Source: Archaeoglobus neptunius
GTDB taxonomy: Archaea; Halobacteriota; Archaeoglobi; Archaeoglobales; Archaeoglobaceae
Length of the DNA stretch: 64,000 nucleotides
Direction: 5' to 3'
Assembly: GCF_016757965.1 (NCBI RefSeq)
Contig: NZ_JAEKIW010000010.1
Span: forward strand, 1 to 64,000
Shown here: positions 16,305-24,860 of the stretch, piece after piece
How the letters are laid out: each line of letters opens with the position of its first letter
Position numbering within the stretch: the stretch's first letter is position 1
The notes under the pieces: generated by a model
Database searches by the model: none
Seen by the model: only the letters and a program-made list of their open reading frames with translations
Told to the model about the DNA's origin: nothing
Translations under genes and position numbers: made by a program

Positions 16305-17233
16305 AGACTCTGGTTGTGATACTGAACAAGGATAACGCAGAGGGATTGAAAGCCTGCGTCGACTCGCTGATCAGCCAAACGGTTAGGATTTGCGAGGATT
16401 TTGACGTTCTTGTTCTGGATGGGGGCTCAAGTGATCTCTCTGAAGAAGTGGTAAGGGAACTGTCGCTTCCGTGTGTAATCTTTAAAGTTCAGGAGAGACT
16501 TGGGGGGACGGGTTATGCGAGAGTGGAGGCATGTGATTACGCTTTGAAACGGGGCTATGATGTGGTGATATGGGGGGATTCGGAGAACGTGTATTTTCCT
16601 GATTATGTGGAAAAAATGCTTGAAGCTTTGAAATCAGCCGATGCGGTTGGTGGAAAGCCTGTTGTGAGAGGTGGATTTTTTGCCCACGCCTTTGCCTGGT
16701 ATCATGCAATTCACGCAATAATACCCCGTCTGGTAGAAAAGCACATACCGGGCAACAACAAGGCAGAGAGGGTGGAGGTATTCAGAACAGTAATGTACCC
16801 TGAAAGCAGGAGGGCGGAGGATTATGGTTTCTCGCTGGTTCTGATGAAAAGGGGAATAAAACTCAGACAGAAGCTTGCCGATGCTCGAGTATTCGTATCT
16901 CTGCCGGAAAGCTGGAGGGGAATTTTTGCGTGGCAGAGAGCAAGGGCTATAGGAGCGAGTGAAGCGGCCCATGAAGCGGGAGTATTTCCTGCGGATGGTC
17001 TTATCTGGATGCCTGCCCTTATTCCATTTTTCATTCTTCCGGTCTTTCCGCTGCTTTCCCTTCTGCTCATCTCCTTCGTGTTTATTTTCTCACTTTTCAT
17101 TTTTTACAGATCTCGGGATTATCTGGAGAGTCCGAAAAAAAGATACTTCTTTGCACCCTTCGTTGGAATTCTCATTCATTCCGCATACACATTTATCTCA
17201 CTGCTCCACTACATCAAACTGAAAATATTTTAA
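16301..17233 (+). CDS. Family 2 glycosyltransferase with C-terminal membrane helices
   Basis: This 310-residue protein has a GT-A fold. The N-terminal VVILNKDNAEGLKACV is followed by LDGGSSDLS and a metal site VIWGDSENVYFPDY near residues 87-100. Two or three membrane helices occur after about residue 235. It probably transfers a sugar to a lipid carrier or envelope polymer at the inner membrane face. Its ATG overlaps the stop of the FAD enzyme. The FtsZ-like gene follows after 23 bases and is probably in the same transcript. Confidence 0.83.
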   Translation: MKTLVVILNKDNAEGLKACVDSLISQTVRICEDFDVLVLDGGSSDLSEEVVRELSLPCVIFKVQERLGGTGYARVEACDYALKRGYDVVIWGDSENVYFPDYVEKMLEALKSADAVGGKPVVRGGFFAHAFAWYHAIHAIIPRLVEKHIPGNNKAERVEVFRTVMYPESRRAEDYGFSLVLMKRGIKLRQKLADARVFVSLPESWRGIFAWQRARAIGASEAAHEAGVFPADGLIWMPALIPFFILPVFPLLSLLLISFVFIFSLFIFYRSRDYLESPKKRYFFAPFVGILIHSAYTFISLLHYIKLKIF

Positions 17234-17256
17234 ACTTTTTCGGGAAGGTAAATCAA

Positions 17257-18189
17257 ATGAGGCTACTGACAATCGGTACTGGACTCAGAGGGGCAAAGAT
17301 CGTCGAGCTTTTGAACAAAAAAGGTGTTAAAGTAAATAGAGTTCCACTGTTTAAGTGTTTTGCAGTTTTGAATAATGAAGAACATCTTAAAAGCATTTCT
17401 CTACGTGATGAGAGAAAGTACTATGTGCACGGGCTTAGGGGGGACGTAAGCGGATTTGTAAACTCGATTACTTCTCTGTACGAGATTTTTGAGGGAAGTC
17501 TTGTTATAACATCTCTTGAAGATGATTTCGGATTTTTGACTTCGGTGGAGATTTGCGAGAAGCTGAAAAATGTTACTGAGGATACAGTGATCTCCCTTGC
17601 TCTTGTTCCTCAACTGGACACATCGAGCATTGGCGAGATTAAAAAGAGAATCAGAGGTTTAAGAGAGGCATCCGACATTCTGATTCTGTTCGAGGGTGGT
17701 GTTGGAGTTGAGAGGAAGATCCTTGAGGTAATGAATCTGGTTGCCCTTGCGGGGGAAATAGATCTGAAAAAAAGGATGGCAGGGGAGGTGGTTGTTGATA
17801 CCTCGGATGTTTTCAACGCTTTAAAGAGTGATGGATTTGCAATAGCTGGGATAGCGGAGAGAAAAATACCTTTCAGTATCAGAAACATTCTGTTCAAGAA
17901 AGAAAGCGAATTGAAAGCCCAGAGAACGAAAAGGATGATCGAGCTTACTGAAGAGGCTCTTAATAATGTAAGCATAAACGGCGATATTGAAAACTCCAAG
18001 TCGGCTCTGCTTCTTTTTGCCGGAAAGCCTGATGAGATAACGATGGAAGGGCTGTATACTTCAATTAGCATGATTGAGAACATAAACAGGGACATAATTG
18101 TGAGGTATGGAGATTATCCCATACCCGGCTCAAGAAAACTTTCAGCCGTGCTCGTTTTTTCAGGCATCAGGAAGTTCAAGTTTGCCTGA
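17257..18189 (+). CDS. Degenerate FtsZ/tubulin-superfamily protein
   Basis: This 310-residue protein follows the FtsZ order. A T1-like loop GTGLRG lies at 7-12 and a T7-like segment VVDTSDV at 179-185 corresponds to NLDFADV. The C-terminal half has NNVSINGDIENSKSALLLFAGKP split over 236-257, matching the FtsZ segment ending in ALVNITGG. The T4 position, normally GGGTGTG, reads SLEDDFGF (86-93), so the tubulin GTP signature is lost. I infer a non-canonical or inactive paralogue, perhaps related to the FtsZl groups proposed for membrane remodelling. It follows a glycosyltransferase and overlaps the convergent truA gene by 14 bases. Confidence 0.62.
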   Translation: MRLLTIGTGLRGAKIVELLNKKGVKVNRVPLFKCFAVLNNEEHLKSISLRDERKYYVHGLRGDVSGFVNSITSLYEIFEGSLVITSLEDDFGFLTSVEICEKLKNVTEDTVISLALVPQLDTSSIGEIKKRIRGLREASDILILFEGGVGVERKILEVMNLVALAGEIDLKKRMAGEVVVDTSDVFNALKSDGFAIAGIAERKIPFSIRNILFKKESELKAQRTKRMIELTEEALNNVSINGDIENSKSALLLFAGKPDEITMEGLYTSISMIENINRDIIVRYGDYPIPGSRKLSAVLVFSGIRKFKFA

Positions 18190-18961
18190 ACATCGAGAAA
18201 AGCTTGAAAAGAGTACCGTGATATATCAACCTCTTTTCTATTCTGGAATGGAGGGTTTTCAGTGCATAGTCGTCAATTTCGAATTCAACATCGTCGTACT
18301 TGACATCCTTAAGAATCAGTCCGTATGGTGGGGCCGGTTCAACCCTCTCTTTGTACTTTTCGGGGTTCAGCAGGTCTTTAAACCAGTCTATGCTTCTGTG
18401 CTGTTTCCCCACCTCCATTATGGCAGTAACAATGCATCTGACCATGTTCCACGTGAAAGCGTTACCCTCTATCTCGAAAATTATGAACTCCTTATCCGCT
18501 CGAATATCGGCCGAATATATTTCCCTAACACAGCTTTCGCCCTCACCAAACTTCTTGGTGAAGTTGGAAAAGTCGTGAACTCCAAGAAGTTCCTTAACGG
18601 CCTTTCTCATGCTTGATATGTCGTAACCCGATCCGTACATTATGTAGGTGTATACACGGCTTCTGGCACGTCTCGGATCGAAATTGTCTGGAATCTTTGC
18701 CCACGCCCATGAGGTAATGTCCTCTGGAAGTTCGGAGTTCAGAATTCTTGGGAATATCTTTTCCTCCGAATTGAATGCTATGACCTGCCCGTATGCGTGA
18801 ACGCCTGTGTCGGTCCTTCCGGCACTTCTCAACCTTGGATTCTCGATTCCAAGTTTTTTCAGAGCCTTTAGTATCTCCCCTTCCACCGTTCTCTGGTTGG
18901 GCTGATACTGGCTTCCGTGAAAGTTCTCTCCAAAGTAGGCGATTTTGAATGCGAATCTCAT
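18176..18961 (-). CDS. truA: tRNA pseudouridine synthase A
   Basis: This 261-residue TruA has the catalytic motif RSAGRTDTGVHA with the nucleophilic aspartate at 51. It also has the RVYTYIMYG strand and the late NAFTWNMVRCIV segment typical of the family. It isomerises uridines 38-40 of the tRNA anticodon arm. The length matches archaeal TruA. The ATG overlaps the stop of the small upstream gene, giving a two-gene operon that continues upstream toward gap. Confidence 0.95.
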   Translation of the reverse strand: MRFAFKIAYFGENFHGSQYQPNQRTVEGEILKALKKLGIENPRLRSAGRTDTGVHAYGQVIAFNSEEKIFPRILNSELPEDITSWAWAKIPDNFDPRRARSRVYTYIMYGSGYDISSMRKAVKELLGVHDFSNFTKKFGEGESCVREIYSADIRADKEFIIFEIEGNAFTWNMVRCIVTAIMEVGKQHRSIDWFKDLLNPEKYKERVEPAPPYGLILKDVKYDDVEFEIDDYALKTLHSRIEKRLIYHGTLFKLFSMFRQT

Positions 18962-19281
18962 GTTTGCAATTCCCGACCTATGAGTGAGGATACGAATTCG
19001 TTCAGGGCAGACATTTTCTTCTGCAAAATTTCTCTAACATGCCTCTGACCCTGATACAGGCCCACCGCAGTGCCCACAATGAACAGAAACTCCAGGTCAT
19101 CAAGCTGGTATTTTTCCTTGATGGCCAGCAGATCGTTGACCCTGCTTTCAGGCAGTCCATCGATTGTCGGCTCCTCCTCTTTCTGTTCGAGAAACCTTTC
19201 GTCAACACTCCATTTTGTTTTCAGCTCTTCAAATGCATCCCACAGAATTGATTTTCTCGTCTGCACGTCCATGGTTTTCAT
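18958..19281 (-). CDS. Hypothetical protein upstream of truA
   Basis: This 107-residue soluble, helix-rich protein has no motif I recognise. I chose the ATG at 19281; the open frame extends two codons further to a TTG, and a second ATG lies three codons in. It is translationally coupled to truA by a four-base overlap and lies 12 bases after gap, so the three genes probably share a transcript. A central hydrophobic segment (LEFLFIVGTAVGLYQG) is too short and polar at its ends to be a confident membrane helix. Confidence 0.6.
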   Translation of the reverse strand: MKTMDVQTRKSILWDAFEELKTKWSVDERFLEQKEEEPTIDGLPESRVNDLLAIKEKYQLDDLEFLFIVGTAVGLYQGQRHVREILQKKMSALNEFVSSLIGRELQT

Positions 19282-19293
19282 TATCAAAAAATT

Positions 19294-20316
19294 TTAAAAA
19301 GCTTTCTGAATCTTCAGCGTTTCGTTCGTTTTCTTTATGCTCTCCTCTCTACTTGCAAGGTCAAACATGGCCCGGATGGCGTCGATATTTTCGGGTACAA
19401 CAATAGCTTCCTGATGCACTGCCTGCGTGACAAAGAGGTCGCTCCCGTCAATCCCTATGGATTCTCTCCATACCACATTCTCGAACAGGTCATATCTCAT
19501 TCTGAGTTCTCTGGCAAGCTCCGTTACCTTGGCTGTTGAGGTAAATCCGTCTCCGGCAGAGAGCAGCATAATTCTTGGCTCCTGATCAAGTGCACTTACG
19601 ACATCTTCCACCTTTGCGTCCTCCTTAAGCTCAATGGAGAGTGAGTGGACGTGCATCAGTGTTGTTGGAAGCTTGAAGGCTGTTGTTACTATATCCACAT
19701 CTGGGAGAACAGTTTTAACGTCAGGCCCGTGGTGGGATGGAATCGAAACCGGATCTGGCATTATGCCATTAACGAGTCCTTTTTTGTCCTCCTTTGGATC
19801 AACGACCCTCCTAAGCATGGTGGCCCTTATTCTCCCTATCCTGAAGTTCTCCTTAATCGTGTAGATCAATCTGGTCAGTCCGGTCGTGTTGCAGCTTACG
19901 ACTCTCACATAATTCTTTCCCACGGCCTCATCGTAGTTGGCGAGTGCATTGAATGAAACCTCGGCAACATCTTTTTTCTCCCCTCCCTGAAATATTGCTT
20001 TGATTCCAGCTTTTTCGTAGTATCTTGCTTTGTTCTCTGCACCCACCTTGCTGGGGCTGCAATCGACTATTATATCCGCTTTTGAGATCAGATCCTCTAT
20101 TGTTCCCTGAATTTCAATCCCGGCCTCATCAAATAAAGCGACATTTTCAGGTTTGGCAACATAAAGGGGGTACCTCTTCGCTGCAAGCCTCGCCTCAAAG
20201 TCCGGGCGGGTTTTCGTCACTCCCACAACTTCCATGTCATCCTGAAGGCTCACCGCATCAGCCACTCTCTTCCCAATTGTTCCGTAACCATTTATCGCCA
20301 CCTTAACCTTCATCAT
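19294..20316 (-). CDS. gap: Glyceraldehyde-3-phosphate dehydrogenase, archaeal type
   Basis: This 340-residue enzyme has the Rossmann motif NGYGTIGKRV at 9-18 and the archaeal nucleophile region SCNTTGLTRL with C142. It also has the archaeal PDPVSIPSHHGPD segment. It interconverts glyceraldehyde-3-phosphate and 1,3-bisphosphoglycerate with NAD(P). In this organism the role is probably gluconeogenic. GGAGGG precedes the paired ATG codons. The start overlaps the end of the CooT-like gene by 14 bases. Confidence 0.96.
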   Translation of the reverse strand: MMKVKVAINGYGTIGKRVADAVSLQDDMEVVGVTKTRPDFEARLAAKRYPLYVAKPENVALFDEAGIEIQGTIEDLISKADIIVDCSPSKVGAENKARYYEKAGIKAIFQGGEKKDVAEVSFNALANYDEAVGKNYVRVVSCNTTGLTRLIYTIKENFRIGRIRATMLRRVVDPKEDKKGLVNGIMPDPVSIPSHHGPDVKTVLPDVDIVTTAFKLPTTLMHVHSLSIELKEDAKVEDVVSALDQEPRIMLLSAGDGFTSTAKVTELARELRMRYDLFENVVWRESIGIDGSDLFVTQAVHQEAIVVPENIDAIRAMFDLASREESIKKTNETLKIQKAF

Positions 20317-20494
20317 ATCCCTCCAGGATTATTTTGTGCCCGACAAGGTCCATCTCAACAACTCTGCCTTTAACCTCTCTGTAATCTCCAAGTATGTCCC
20401 ACATTTTTATCTTTTCCCCATCAACCACAACCCTCACAACATCTTCCATCACGGGATTCTCACTCCCTGTCAGAAATACCTTCGACTCACACAT
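20303..20494 (-). CDS. CooT-family small protein
   Basis: This 63-residue protein begins MCESKVFL and consists of a short beta barrel with VEMDLVGHKIILE at the end, matching the CooT family. The conserved cysteine at position 2 binds Ni(II) in characterised CooT. The frame is open far upstream, but only the ATG at 20494 places the cysteine at the required position. It is co-transcribed with gap. A CooC-like ATPase gene lies 8 kb away, so a role in Ni handling for CO dehydrogenase is reasonable (inference). Some archaeal relatives are annotated as RNA-binding, without proof. Confidence 0.68.
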   Translation of the reverse strand: MCESKVFLTGSENPVMEDVVRVVVDGEKIKMWDILGDYREVKGRVVEMDLVGHKIILEGYDEG

Positions 20495-20558
20495 GATGAG
20501 AACTTTGCTGCAAGATATTTCTGACTTCCCCTCAAAAGTTAAATTCCGGTAAAATGTC

Positions 20559-22151
20559 ATGCTTGCTGTGCTAAAAATTGCAAGGTTTGAGGTTAAAAAG
20601 TCAGGGAAAAGGTATGGGAGGGGCAGTGCCACTCTCATCCTGATAGCCATCATCCTGTCGGCTTCGATGAGTTATCTGTCTGTTCTGACTGGTGTAGATT
20701 CGGATCGCGGGATTTACACTGTGAATGTTGCCGTCGAAAAAGGTTCCTTCAGCTATTCCGCAAAACCAGACGTTTTGCTGAAGGGAAACGCAGTGTTTGT
20801 AACCAGCAGCGACAGAAGTCTTGCTGCGGCAGATGAGCTGATAGGTTATCTCAAGGATAAATACAGAAAGGAGATCGAGGAGAGGTATGGGGAGCTGGCG
20901 CATCCTGTTAGGGTAAACGTCATTTATCTGCATCCGGCAAAGGTTTCGGGTAAAATCGAGGAAACGTCGCAAACTGCATCAAAACCTGCAAATACCCCGC
21001 CACCCACCACCACCGCTGCCGCACCAACCACCGTGACAGAAACCACACTCACCGTACCCACTTTACCCACACCCACCACCGGGAAAAACCTCAGAAACTA
21101 TGTTCCTCCGCAGGATATCAGGACACCAAGTCTTGTGGACAGAATGGTGATGGCGTTCCTGTTTGTAATCCCCTCCTACTTTGCCGTTCAGGTTTTCTCA
21201 TCGTCGCTTCTTGAGGACAAGATGTTGAGAAGACTGGAGGTTTTGCTTTCAGTCACAAGCAGGGTCGACCTGCTTGCCGGCAAAATTCTTCCATATCTGC
21301 TGATTTCCATCATTTCAGCAATTGCGGTCTCGGTTTACTTTAAAAGCTATGCCGCCTTCATCTTTGCCCTTCCGGTTGTCTTTCTCCTCTTCTCTGCCCA
21401 GGCGTTTGCTGTTATGATTTCGAGAACCTACAGGGAGGCAACATTTCTGCTTCTCGTTGTTTCTCTTCTCATTACAATCTATGCGTTTATCCCTGCAGTC
21501 TTCTCCAGTGCCATACCACTATCAAAGATTTCACCAATTACCCTGTTGATCGCATACATTCATAATGGGAGCGTTAATTTAATAGATGCGGCAATTTCCT
21601 TTGCCCATTTTGGAGTAATGGCGGTTATGCTGCTTTACTTCACAATGAAAGCCTTCAGCCCGGATATCGCTCAGGGCAAACAGATATTTCAGAAGCTCGT
21701 GGAGATTTCGAAGCTTAGCGTTACAAGTGACGCAAGGGCTTTCACCTTCGCTTTTCTGTCAATCTCCTTCGCATTCATGGCTGAGCTATTTGCCATATTA
21801 ACAGTTTTTATCCTTCCCCGCCAGCTCATGGTTCCGGCGCTTCTGCTGTGCGTCGCTTTTGTTGAAGAATTCATCAAGGGGTTGATTGTGTTTTCCAGTT
21901 TGCATTACAGGAGGGCAATTGCCACTGCTCTCGGATTTTTTGCCGGAGAAAAAATCCTCGTGGTGCTCAACGTTCTGAGAGATTACAGCATTGCATTTCT
22001 TGGCCAGTATCTTGTTCTTCCACTGATCCTCCATGTGATCACTGTGCTTGTTATCGTGCTAACTGCCCGCAGAGGGTATTTCAGGGCTCTTGGTCTTGCA
22101 GCAGCGATTCACTTTGTCTATGATTATGCGGTGGTGGTGCTTCTTGCTTGA
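20559..22151 (+). CDS. ABC-2 permease (NatB-like) fused to PrsW/CPBP-like membrane protease
   Basis: This 530-residue protein has three parts. Residues 1-180 hold one membrane helix and an external domain ending in a Thr/Pro-rich linker (about 137-176). Residues 190-365 form an ABC-2/NatB-type permease helix bundle. Residues 395-530 form a second bundle with EEFIK at 436-440, FFAGEK near 460-465, H492 and H518 in AAIHFVYDY, the glutamate-histidine set of PrsW-type intramembrane proteases. The next gene is another ABC-2 permease overlapping it by eight bases. No ATPase gene is adjacent. The fusion suggests that transport or assembly is linked to membrane proteolysis. Confidence 0.72.
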   Translation: MLAVLKIARFEVKKSGKRYGRGSATLILIAIILSASMSYLSVLTGVDSDRGIYTVNVAVEKGSFSYSAKPDVLLKGNAVFVTSSDRSLAAADELIGYLKDKYRKEIEERYGELAHPVRVNVIYLHPAKVSGKIEETSQTASKPANTPPPTTTAAAPTTVTETTLTVPTLPTPTTGKNLRNYVPPQDIRTPSLVDRMVMAFLFVIPSYFAVQVFSSSLLEDKMLRRLEVLLSVTSRVDLLAGKILPYLLISIISAIAVSVYFKSYAAFIFALPVVFLLFSAQAFAVMISRTYREATFLLLVVSLLITIYAFIPAVFSSAIPLSKISPITLLIAYIHNGSVNLIDAAISFAHFGVMAVMLLYFTMKAFSPDIAQGKQIFQKLVEISKLSVTSDARAFTFAFLSISFAFMAELFAILTVFILPRQLMVPALLLCVAFVEEFIKGLIVFSSLHYRRAIATALGFFAGEKILVVLNVLRDYSIAFLGQYLVLPLILHVITVLVIVLTARRGYFRALGLAAAIHFVYDYAVVVLLA

Positions 22152-23139
22152 AATCGTTCTCAAAGACCTGAAGCTGATGTTTAGGGAAAGAACCTTTGTG
22201 AGTATTGTCTTTCTGCTGGTATTCGTGGCCAGCATTTCGTCTGTGATAACCTTTGGGTTGATAATGCTTTACAATCCGGAATACCTGGGTTATGAGGGAA
22301 AAGCCAAAGTGGCAGTCGTTGGTGAATGCTCTCTGGGCGACTGCTACGATGAGAAAACAGCAATGGAACTGTTCAGAGAGGGCAAGGTGGATGCCGTACT
22401 CATCTTTTCAGAAACTGGTAGGATGAAATACGTTGATGTGGTAGTCCCAGACGACGAGATAAAGGCCATGCAGGTTCTGACATATGTTAAAAAACTGCTA
22501 GTCAAGTATGAGGAAGAGCTGAGGAGTAAATTGGGGGTGCCCAACCTGCAAATAAAGGCGTATTACAATGGAAGGGAGATAAAAGTCCCTTCGGGATCCT
22601 CTACGGTTTTCAAGTTCATTTATTTGATTCTCATCCCGCTGCTATCTGTAACAACGGCTGTGGTGGCAGCGGGAATGACCATAGATTCTGTTTGCGAGGA
22701 AATACAAATGGGGTCTCTGGAAGTTCTGCTGTCCACACCTCTCTCACCTTTCAGGATCTCCATTGCTAAGGTTCTGTCACCGGTTATATTCTCGGCAGGG
22801 CTCATCATCCTGTGGCTCTCTCTGTTATCTCTGAACGGCGTTGAGATTCACGATCCCGTTGCCGCTTTTTTGATTTCGCTATCGATAACCGCATTTTTCA
22901 TTGCAGCAGGGTACATCATGGCGGCAAAGTTGAAGGATAGGGAGAGAACGCAACTGTTTTTCTCCATCATCACCGCAGGCGCTCTCCCCCTAATGGTTAC
23001 CAAGGCAGCAAGTCCCGCTGTAATGGTTGGAAGGGCTGCTGCAGGGTCGACATTCAACGTACCGATAGCAGCGGGCTTCGCTTTCGTCTCATTCGTGATC
23101 CTTGCAATTTCTCCATTTATAGCGAGAATGGACAGATGA
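22144..23139 (+). CDS. ABC-2 type permease, NatB-like
   Basis: This protein of about 331 residues has one N-terminal membrane helix near 15-38, an external domain to about 165, and a block of five helices to the end. It contains the NatB-like segment SVCEEIQMGSLEVLLSTPLSP near 193-213. I chose the TTG at 22144, which begins the amphipathic LEIVLKDLKLMFRERT stretch and overlaps the previous gene by eight bases; ATGs further upstream are possible but would lie deep inside that gene. It probably forms a heterodimer with the upstream permease-protease fusion, using an ATPase encoded elsewhere. Confidence 0.75.
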   Translation: MLEIVLKDLKLMFRERTFVSIVFLLVFVASISSVITFGLIMLYNPEYLGYEGKAKVAVVGECSLGDCYDEKTAMELFREGKVDAVLIFSETGRMKYVDVVVPDDEIKAMQVLTYVKKLLVKYEEELRSKLGVPNLQIKAYYNGREIKVPSGSSTVFKFIYLILIPLLSVTTAVVAAGMTIDSVCEEIQMGSLEVLLSTPLSPFRISIAKVLSPVIFSAGLIILWLSLLSLNGVEIHDPVAAFLISLSITAFFIAAGYIMAAKLKDRERTQLFFSIITAGALPLMVTKAASPAVMVGRAAAGSTFNVPIAAGFAFVSFVILAISPFIARMDR

Positions 23140-23168
23140 TAACAGGGGTCGGCAATGGATTTAAAAAT

Positions 23169-24191
23169 TTAGTAGGGGGTCGCCCAGCTTTCATCATCCT
23201 TGTAGACTTTCTCGTCTATTATCATTTTTCCCTCAACCAGGGGCTTCGGATCTCTTACAGCCTCAATTCTGTAAAGGCTGGACTTGTACCAGTTGTGATC
23301 AACCTTTACATTAAGCTGCTTCACTATCGGGAGCTTTTCCTGGAACCTGAAAAAGTTCTTCTCATCCTCCGGATAGACATTGAACTTTCTTCTTATATCC
23401 GTGATTATGAATCCCATTTCGTGGATCATACTCTGTATCTCGTACCATTTCTGGCGGGAGGCTTCGAGGGTGGTTATTCCAAAATAGGCCGAACACCCAA
23501 CACCTTTCAGTGTTGAAACTCCTCTTGAGAGAAAGAGTTTCAGTCCGGGTATGGTTTCAACAGGATCTGTGACAAAAACGTCGAATTTTTTGCGGAGGTT
23601 TTCAGGAAAGGCCTGCTGCACATCGTAAACGAAAGCCTCAACGTTCAGGGAATACTCTTCAGCCGTTCTGTTTATGAAATCGATCAGTCTCTCGTCTATA
23701 TCTACCACCACTACTCTCTCAGGCATTCCCGTTAGGGCAGATGCTATGCTGAACAGGTCATCATCACCCACAACGAAAATGCTCCCGTTCAGGTCTCCTC
23801 TCTCGTAGACGAATTCAACCCTTCTTATAACCCCTTCCGGGCTGATGAACCCCTGATCATATATCTCGACGGTTTCTGGCCTGCTTTTTGCTATTTCTCT
23901 GTACTTTTCAAGTATCTGATAAAAATACTGGTTTATCTCATAGCCTGTTCCATCGCATCTTTCACATTTTAACTCTCCGGCATATGTGAGTCTTTCGTTC
24001 TCCGCCTCTTCTTTTCCCGCCTCGGTTAAAGAGACTGTCCCTCCGTTTATCTCAATGAACCCACTGCTTCTCAGATTGTTGAGAATTTCAAAAAATTCCC
24101 TTAGAGAAGCGTCCTGAGAGTCAATAAGCTCGTAAACACTGACCTCTCCTCCCAGAAGTTTCTGGAATATCTGCCTCTCGATTCTGTCCAC
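23169..24191 (-). CDS. bpsA: N4-bis(aminopropyl)spermidine synthase
   Basis: This 340-residue enzyme matches the branched-chain polyamine synthase BpsA. An N-terminal winged-helix-like region is followed by a zinc-binding CERC (76-79), then a Rossmann methyltransferase-like core with GDDD at 142-145 and VTDPVETIPGLKLFLSRG. The enzyme adds aminopropyl groups from decarboxylated SAM to N4 of spermidine, giving branched polyamines that protect nucleic acids at high temperature. It lies four bases after speD, which supplies decarboxylated SAM, so the pair forms a complete module. Confidence 0.93.
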   Translation of the reverse strand: MDRIERQIFQKLLGGEVSVYELIDSQDASLREFFEILNNLRSSGFIEINGGTVSLTEAGKEEAENERLTYAGELKCERCDGTGYEINQYFYQILEKYREIAKSRPETVEIYDQGFISPEGVIRRVEFVYERGDLNGSIFVVGDDDLFSIASALTGMPERVVVVDIDERLIDFINRTAEEYSLNVEAFVYDVQQAFPENLRKKFDVFVTDPVETIPGLKLFLSRGVSTLKGVGCSAYFGITTLEASRQKWYEIQSMIHEMGFIITDIRRKFNVYPEDEKNFFRFQEKLPIVKQLNVKVDHNWYKSSLYRIEAVRDPKPLVEGKMIIDEKVYKDDESWATPY

Positions 24192-24195
24192 TTTA

Positions 24196-24534
24196 TCAAC
24201 CCCTGTCGAGAACGTAATGGCGATATGATTCCGGTTTGAACCTCTCTAGGAACAGTTTAAAAGCTTTCTCTACCTTGCTCGTGTCGCCACACGTGAAGAT
24301 ATCAAGATTCACAAGCCCGTATTCGGGCCATGTGTGAAGAGAAACGTGACTTTCGGCAATCAAGACGATCCCCGTAACGCCGTGGGGATTGAACTGTTTG
24401 TAAATGCTGCCCACTTTGGTCAGTTCAGCCTGCTCCACCACCTCCTCGACAATGGAGCGTACTACCTCCTCCTTTGCGATAAGCTCCTCCTTCACCCCAT
24501 ATAGTTCTGCGATAATATGCCGACCGACTATCAT
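24196..24534 (-). CDS. speD: S-adenosylmethionine decarboxylase proenzyme
   Basis: This 112-residue class 1B proenzyme has the autocleavage site AESHVSLHTWPE, in which the serine becomes the pyruvoyl group (E61/S62). The late DIFTCGD cysteine (C82) is the proton donor. Related archaeal enzymes can instead decarboxylate arginine, but the adjacency to bpsA supports SAM. Starts at GTG 24543 and ATG 24540 are also in frame; the ATG at 24534 fits the usual short N-terminus before GRHIIAELYG and has GGAGGG nine bases upstream. A second ribosome site and an out-of-frame ATG lie just before it. Confidence 0.9.
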   Translation of the reverse strand: MIVGRHIIAELYGVKEELIAKEEVVRSIVEEVVEQAELTKVGSIYKQFNPHGVTGIVLIAESHVSLHTWPEYGLVNLDIFTCGDTSKVEKAFKLFLERFKPESYRHYVLDRG

Positions 24535-24550
24535 CGCCATCACCCTCCAT
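24425..24550 (-). other. Out-of-frame upstream ORF overlapping the speD start
   Basis: An ATG at 24550 is preceded by GGAGGTGATAAAA, the best ribosome site in this leader. It opens a 41-codon frame beginning MEGDGDDS that runs into speD in a different frame and stops at 24425. Translation here would compete with initiation at speD a few bases downstream, so the frame could be a regulatory leader rather than a protein gene. Whether it is translated is unknown. Confidence 0.35.
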
Positions 24551-24604
24551 TTTTATCACCTCCTGACCGGAATATCCTAATTTAGAGCGTTTTCCTCAGT
24601 ATAT

Positions 24605-24656
24605 GCCAGATTCTGTCAGACCCACTCTAAATATAACGAACTTACACGAATCTGGC
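24605..24656. promoter_or_regulatory. Inverted repeat around a TATA-like element upstream of speD-bpsA
   Basis: GCCAGATTC at 24605-24613 and its perfect complement GAATCTGGC at 24648-24656 flank an AT-rich core that reads TTATATTT on the speD strand. The arrangement looks like an operator around a promoter about 80 bases upstream of speD. The same nonamer occurs twice upstream of the VanZ-like gene near 56.6 kb. The rest of the 24544-24860 gap holds only AT-rich sequence with no further gene that I can support. Confidence 0.4.
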
Positions 24657-24860
24657 TGAAAAGAATTACTGGTGGATTGACTTTTAAATTTTTCGATGAT
24701 TTTAAAGAGTTTTCAAAGGTGAAAAATCGATCTGAAAAGGTATGATTAAGCTGTTTTTAAAAATTTCAGATAGATTTTAATCAGTTTCACTCTAAAGAGT
24801 TGTTTTATCTTCTTTTAAGTCCACTCGGGAGAAAAATATGTATTTTTTTTCAAGATAATA

